Assembly (NCBI GenBank): GCA_963926355.1
Contig: CAWUWW010000004.1
Location: 31,506-95,505 of the forward strand
Origin: SCGC-AAA076-P13 sp963926355
GTDB lineage: Bacteria > Pseudomonadota > Gammaproteobacteria > Magnimaribacterales > D2472
Direction of reading: 5' to 3'
DNA: 64,000 nt
The notes below the pieces were generated by a model that ran no database searches, was not told the origin of the DNA, and saw only the letters and a program-made list of their open reading frames with translations. Of this stretch, positions 61,168 through 64,000 are shown piece after piece; the first letter of the stretch is position 1, and the number at the start of each line of letters is the position of its first letter. The translations under genes and the position numbers were made by a program.

Positions 61168-63585
61168 ATGTTAAATTTGAGCAGAACGAAAGAACAGTTG
61201 AGTAAAATTAAAAATCATATCTCTTTAGGAATACTAGGCTCAGTAGCAGCTATTATTCCTCAGGCGGTTGATGGACAAGAGAGACAGATCGAAGAGGTTG
61301 TGGTTTCAGCAACTAAGAAAAAAGAAAATGCCAGTGATATACCGGTAACAGTAACGGCTCTTACAGAAGAAACATTAAAAGAAATGAATGTTTCTAACTT
61401 TGATGAATACATTGAGTATTTACCAAACGTTACCTCTGGTGGAAGAGGTCCTGGACAATCAACAATCTACATACGTGGAATGGCAGTTGACCCAGTTAAT
61501 GTGTTTTTATCCGCAGCTCAGGGTTCATCACCCAATGTAGCTTTGTATTTAGATGAACAACCAATTCAAGTACCTGGAAGAAATTTAGACGTTTATGTTG
61601 CAGACATGGAAAGAATTGAAGTGCTTGCAGGCCCTCAAGGAACCTTGTTTGGAGCTAGCTCACAAGCAGGAACAGTAAGACTTATTACTAATAAACCAAA
61701 ATTTGATGTTCAAGAAGGCGGCTTTAATACATCACTTTTTGATACTAAGAATGGTTCACGTAGTTATGCTTTTGATGGTTTTTTAAATGTGCCTATTAGC
61801 GAAAGCTGGGCTGTTAGAGGTGTTGTTTACCAGACTAAGTCAGGTGGGTATATAGATAATGTCGAAGGAACATGGAGCGGAAAAGGAAGAGGAAGCTTTA
61901 ATTCAACTGCAACTTTTCAAGAAGATAAAAATACTGCTTTAGTTGAAGATGATTTCAATGACTCTTCATATAAAGGCTTTAGACTATCTTCAGCTTACAC
62001 AATTAACGAAGACTGGGACTTATTAGTCACTCATGTTGATCAAGATATAACAGCTGATGGTGTTTTTGATTATGATCCGGCAATTGGTGATTTAAAGGTT
62101 AGCAGGTTTATCGAAGATAAGCTTGAGGATTCATTTAACCAAACATCTATAACACTAGAAGGCAGAATGGGCTCTTTAGATGCTATATACACAGGTTCAT
62201 TGCTTGAAAGAACAGCTGATCAAACGGTCGACTATAGTGGTTATGCTAATGTTGGTGCCTGGTTGCCATACTATGTATGTAATGCTTATGACTATACAGT
62301 TTGTGGATCTGCAACAGTTCAAGTTGAGCTATTTGATGAAAATCAAAGAACAACTCACGAATTTAGAGTTTCCAGTAACGAGTTCAGTGATCTACCTTTT
62401 TCTTACACTGCTGGAGTCTTTATGGACGAAAGTGAGCTTATGACACAAAATGACTACGGTTATTTAGGAACATTATCTGTTGCTGCTAATAATGGTACTT
62501 ACGGAGGCTACATAGACAATACTCCAATCCCAGGTGCCTGGGCTGGAAATCCCAATGCAAGACCATCTCAGTATAGATTCTTTAATGATATCTTAAGAAC
62601 TGAAGAGCAAACATCATTCTTTGGTGAATTAACTTTCCCTGTTAACGATAAATTAGATTTATTAGTTGGTGTAAGGAAGTATGACCTGGATGTAGATTTC
62701 AGAGGCCAATCAAAATTTGGTTATAGAGGATCTAATGTTTCTAATGGAAGAAATTATGATGCTGAGCCACATGGAACTGCGCCTTTAAACCTTTCGGATC
62801 AAATAACAAAGTTCACAGCTAGCTATAAGCCAGATGCGGACACTTTGTATTACTTTACAAGATCAGAGGGTTACAGACCTGGTGGATTTAATAGAGGTGG
62901 CTTATTAGCATCAAAAAATCCTGCATTCCCAACTGTTCCATTAACATATGAAACTGATGACGTTGTTAACACTGAATTTGGTGTAAAAACATTGTTACTA
63001 GATGGCGCTATGAGACTTAATGCAAGTTATTACAATATTGAATGGACTGATATTCAGGTTTCAAGATTTGATCCTGCAAACGTTTCGATATTAACTTTTG
63101 TTGAAAATGCTGCTGATGCAGATGTTAGCGGTCTTGAGGCTGATATTCTATGGTACCCAACAGATGATATAACTGTTTCAAGTGCAATGTCTTATAACAG
63201 CACTGAGGTAACAAGAATTAAAGCTCAGATTGTTGAGATTGCTCCTGTTGGAAGTGCATTACCACTTTCACCTGACTTTCAGTGGAATGTTAGAATAAGA
63301 AAAGATTCTGAACTTAACGGACTACCGGCTTATACTCAGCTTGCAATAAAATCAGCATCTGATTCATACAGCTCTCTTGAAAAAGATAAGCGTTATAATC
63401 AAAGTGCTTATAGAACAGTAGATCTTGCATATGGTTTTGAAGTAAATAATACTCAGATAGAGTTTTTTGCTAGAAACCTAACTGATGAAAGGGCTCAATT
63501 ATACTTTAACGATCAGGACGATATTCCTAGAATAACAACAAATCGCCCTAGAAATATTGGAATGAGAGCTTCATATAGGTTCTAA
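61168..63585 (+). CDS. TonB-dependent receptor (module copy 2)
   Basis: An 805-aa receptor; AGGAAG ribosome binding site before the ATG. Signal peptide region ends near VDGQ; TonB box QIEEVVVSATKKKENASDIP, plug with YIRGMAVDP, VADMERIEVLAGPQGTLFGA and AGTVRLITNKP, barrel with RSEGYRPGGFNRGG and C-terminal RPRNIGMRASYRF. Paralogue of the TBDR at 52724, about 50 residues longer. Followed by a terminator and a TPR gene, the same order as in copy 1. Confidence 0.92.
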   Translation: MLNLSRTKEQLSKIKNHISLGILGSVAAIIPQAVDGQERQIEEVVVSATKKKENASDIPVTVTALTEETLKEMNVSNFDEYIEYLPNVTSGGRGPGQSTIYIRGMAVDPVNVFLSAAQGSSPNVALYLDEQPIQVPGRNLDVYVADMERIEVLAGPQGTLFGASSQAGTVRLITNKPKFDVQEGGFNTSLFDTKNGSRSYAFDGFLNVPISESWAVRGVVYQTKSGGYIDNVEGTWSGKGRGSFNSTATFQEDKNTALVEDDFNDSSYKGFRLSSAYTINEDWDLLVTHVDQDITADGVFDYDPAIGDLKVSRFIEDKLEDSFNQTSITLEGRMGSLDAIYTGSLLERTADQTVDYSGYANVGAWLPYYVCNAYDYTVCGSATVQVELFDENQRTTHEFRVSSNEFSDLPFSYTAGVFMDESELMTQNDYGYLGTLSVAANNGTYGGYIDNTPIPGAWAGNPNARPSQYRFFNDILRTEEQTSFFGELTFPVNDKLDLLVGVRKYDLDVDFRGQSKFGYRGSNVSNGRNYDAEPHGTAPLNLSDQITKFTASYKPDADTLYYFTRSEGYRPGGFNRGGLLASKNPAFPTVPLTYETDDVVNTEFGVKTLLLDGAMRLNASYYNIEWTDIQVSRFDPANVSILTFVENAADADVSGLEADILWYPTDDITVSSAMSYNSTEVTRIKAQIVEIAPVGSALPLSPDFQWNVRIRKDSELNGLPAYTQLAIKSASDSYSSLEKDKRYNQSAYRTVDLAYGFEVNNTQIEFFARNLTDERAQLYFNDQDDIPRITTNRPRNIGMRASYRF

Positions 63586-63600
63586 TTATAAAGAATTATT

Positions 63601-63627
63601 AAAAGGCCAGGTTTACTGGCCTTTTTT
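63601..63627 (+). terminator. Rho-independent terminator after TBDR copy 2
   Basis: AAAAGGCCAG, a five-base loop and CTGGCCTTTTTT. Strong intrinsic terminator 16 bases after the TBDR stop. Confidence 0.88.
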
Positions 63628-63652
63628 ATTTCTATAACATTAATTTTGATAA

Positions 63653-64000
63653 ATGAATAAATCTGAAACAATACTAAAAAAAACTGAATCTTTGATGGTA
63701 GATAAGGATTTTAGGGGTGCTTTAAAATACATTGAATCAAAATCTTTAGAGATATCCAAAAAAGACTATTACTACCTAAAATCAGTACTATACAGGTACT
63801 TAAATAAACAAAATGAGGCTCTACTATGCCTGGATAAGTTAATTCAAATCGAACCAACCTACGGTAGGGCATTTCAGGAATTTGGCCATAACTTTATAAA
63901 TACCGATCCTGGTAAATCTCTTAAATCATACTTAAGAGCTGTTAGGCATAACCCATCATTACAGGCTTCTTGGCTTGGAATACTGTCTGTAGAAAAAGAT
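63653..64000 (+). CDS. TPR-repeat protein, probable sulfotransferase fusion (3' end outside window)
   Basis: The first 116 residues of a protein that runs off the window. Tetratricopeptide-like helices are visible: YYLKSVLYRYLNKQNEALLC, LDKLIQIEPTYGRAFQEFGH and KSLKSYLRAVRHNP. The start MNKSETILKK resembles the MNKSHPQKLL start of the TPR-sulfotransferase at 55057, and both genes follow a TBDR terminator by about 10-25 bases. The sulfotransferase half is therefore expected downstream but not seen. Confidence 0.7.
   Translation, partial: MNKSETILKKTESLMVDKDFRGALKYIESKSLEISKKDYYYLKSVLYRYLNKQNEALLCLDKLIQIEPTYGRAFQEFGHNFINTDPGKSLKSYLRAVRHNPSLQASWLGILSVEKD

Noticed and set aside
1..64000. CRISPR arrays, tRNA or rRNA genes, insertion sequences, integrases, prophage
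   Set aside because: Reading both strands showed no regularly spaced repeats, cloverleaf-like genes, transposase or integrase motifs.

Overview
The window is a strongly AT-rich, gene-dense stretch of a Gram-negative bacterial chromosome. Tiny intergenic gaps, many 4-bp or slightly larger gene overlaps, four TonB-dependent receptors (TBDRs), a type II secretion operon, and the trxB / ftsK-lolA-crcB-serS neighbourhood all point to a streamlined marine gammaproteobacterium. A SAR86-like lineage is my best guess. This is inferred from gene content and base composition only; no rRNA gene is present to settle it.

Layout. 1-8340: a phosphate-limitation locus. The 3' part of phoB and complete phoR are followed by tandem 11-bp Pho-box repeats, a possible 28-aa peptide gene, a second Pho box, then a 971-aa internally duplicated lipoprotein and a TBDR in one operon. 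8398-17768: a terminator, then a tightly overlapping type II secretion operon gspCDEFGHIJKLM. 17765-20831: ppx and ppk2 (polyphosphate) divergent from a Pit-type phosphate transporter that has its own Pho box. 20838-28571: TetR regulator, porin, an orphan ribbon-helix-helix protein, epoxide hydrolase, DedA, HIT, MFS transporter, glycerophosphodiesterase, acyltransferase and small membrane proteins. 28566-32324: a nitrogen block (torF-like porin, P-II protein, two Amt transporters) with two sigma-54-type promoters and an NtrC-like site. 32396-39833: SDR dehydrogenase, AcuI-like reductase, trxB, ftsK, lolA, crcB, serS. 39934-50266: an Oar-like TBDR, 2OG-Fe(II) oxygenase, NupC, TspO, a KAS III-like enzyme, two alpha/beta hydrolases and a BCCT transporter. 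50332-64000: a PD-(D/E)XK nuclease, a carboxylesterase, and two copies of a 'TBDR, terminator, TPR protein' arrangement. The first TPR protein carries a sulfotransferase domain; the second is cut by the window end. Each copy is preceded by a divergently oriented BCCT transporter. Homocysteine S-methyltransferase, peptidase E and a nitroreductase lie between.

How the parts fit. The sequence directly shows two nutrient-control circuits. Phosphorus: PhoBR, Pho boxes, outer-membrane lipoprotein plus TBDR, Pit, and polyphosphate enzymes. Nitrogen: sigma-54 promoters, P-II with Tyr51, and Amt. The most interesting candidate system is the Pho-box-controlled lipoprotein/TBDR pair, which looks like a TonB-driven scavenging system for a phosphorus-containing compound. 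The second is the repeated BCCT / TBDR / TPR-sulfotransferase module. Five short genes without obvious homology assignments (28-50 aa) plus a 49-aa ribbon-helix-helix protein were found by reading the gaps. No tRNA, rRNA, CRISPR array, insertion sequence or integrase was seen.
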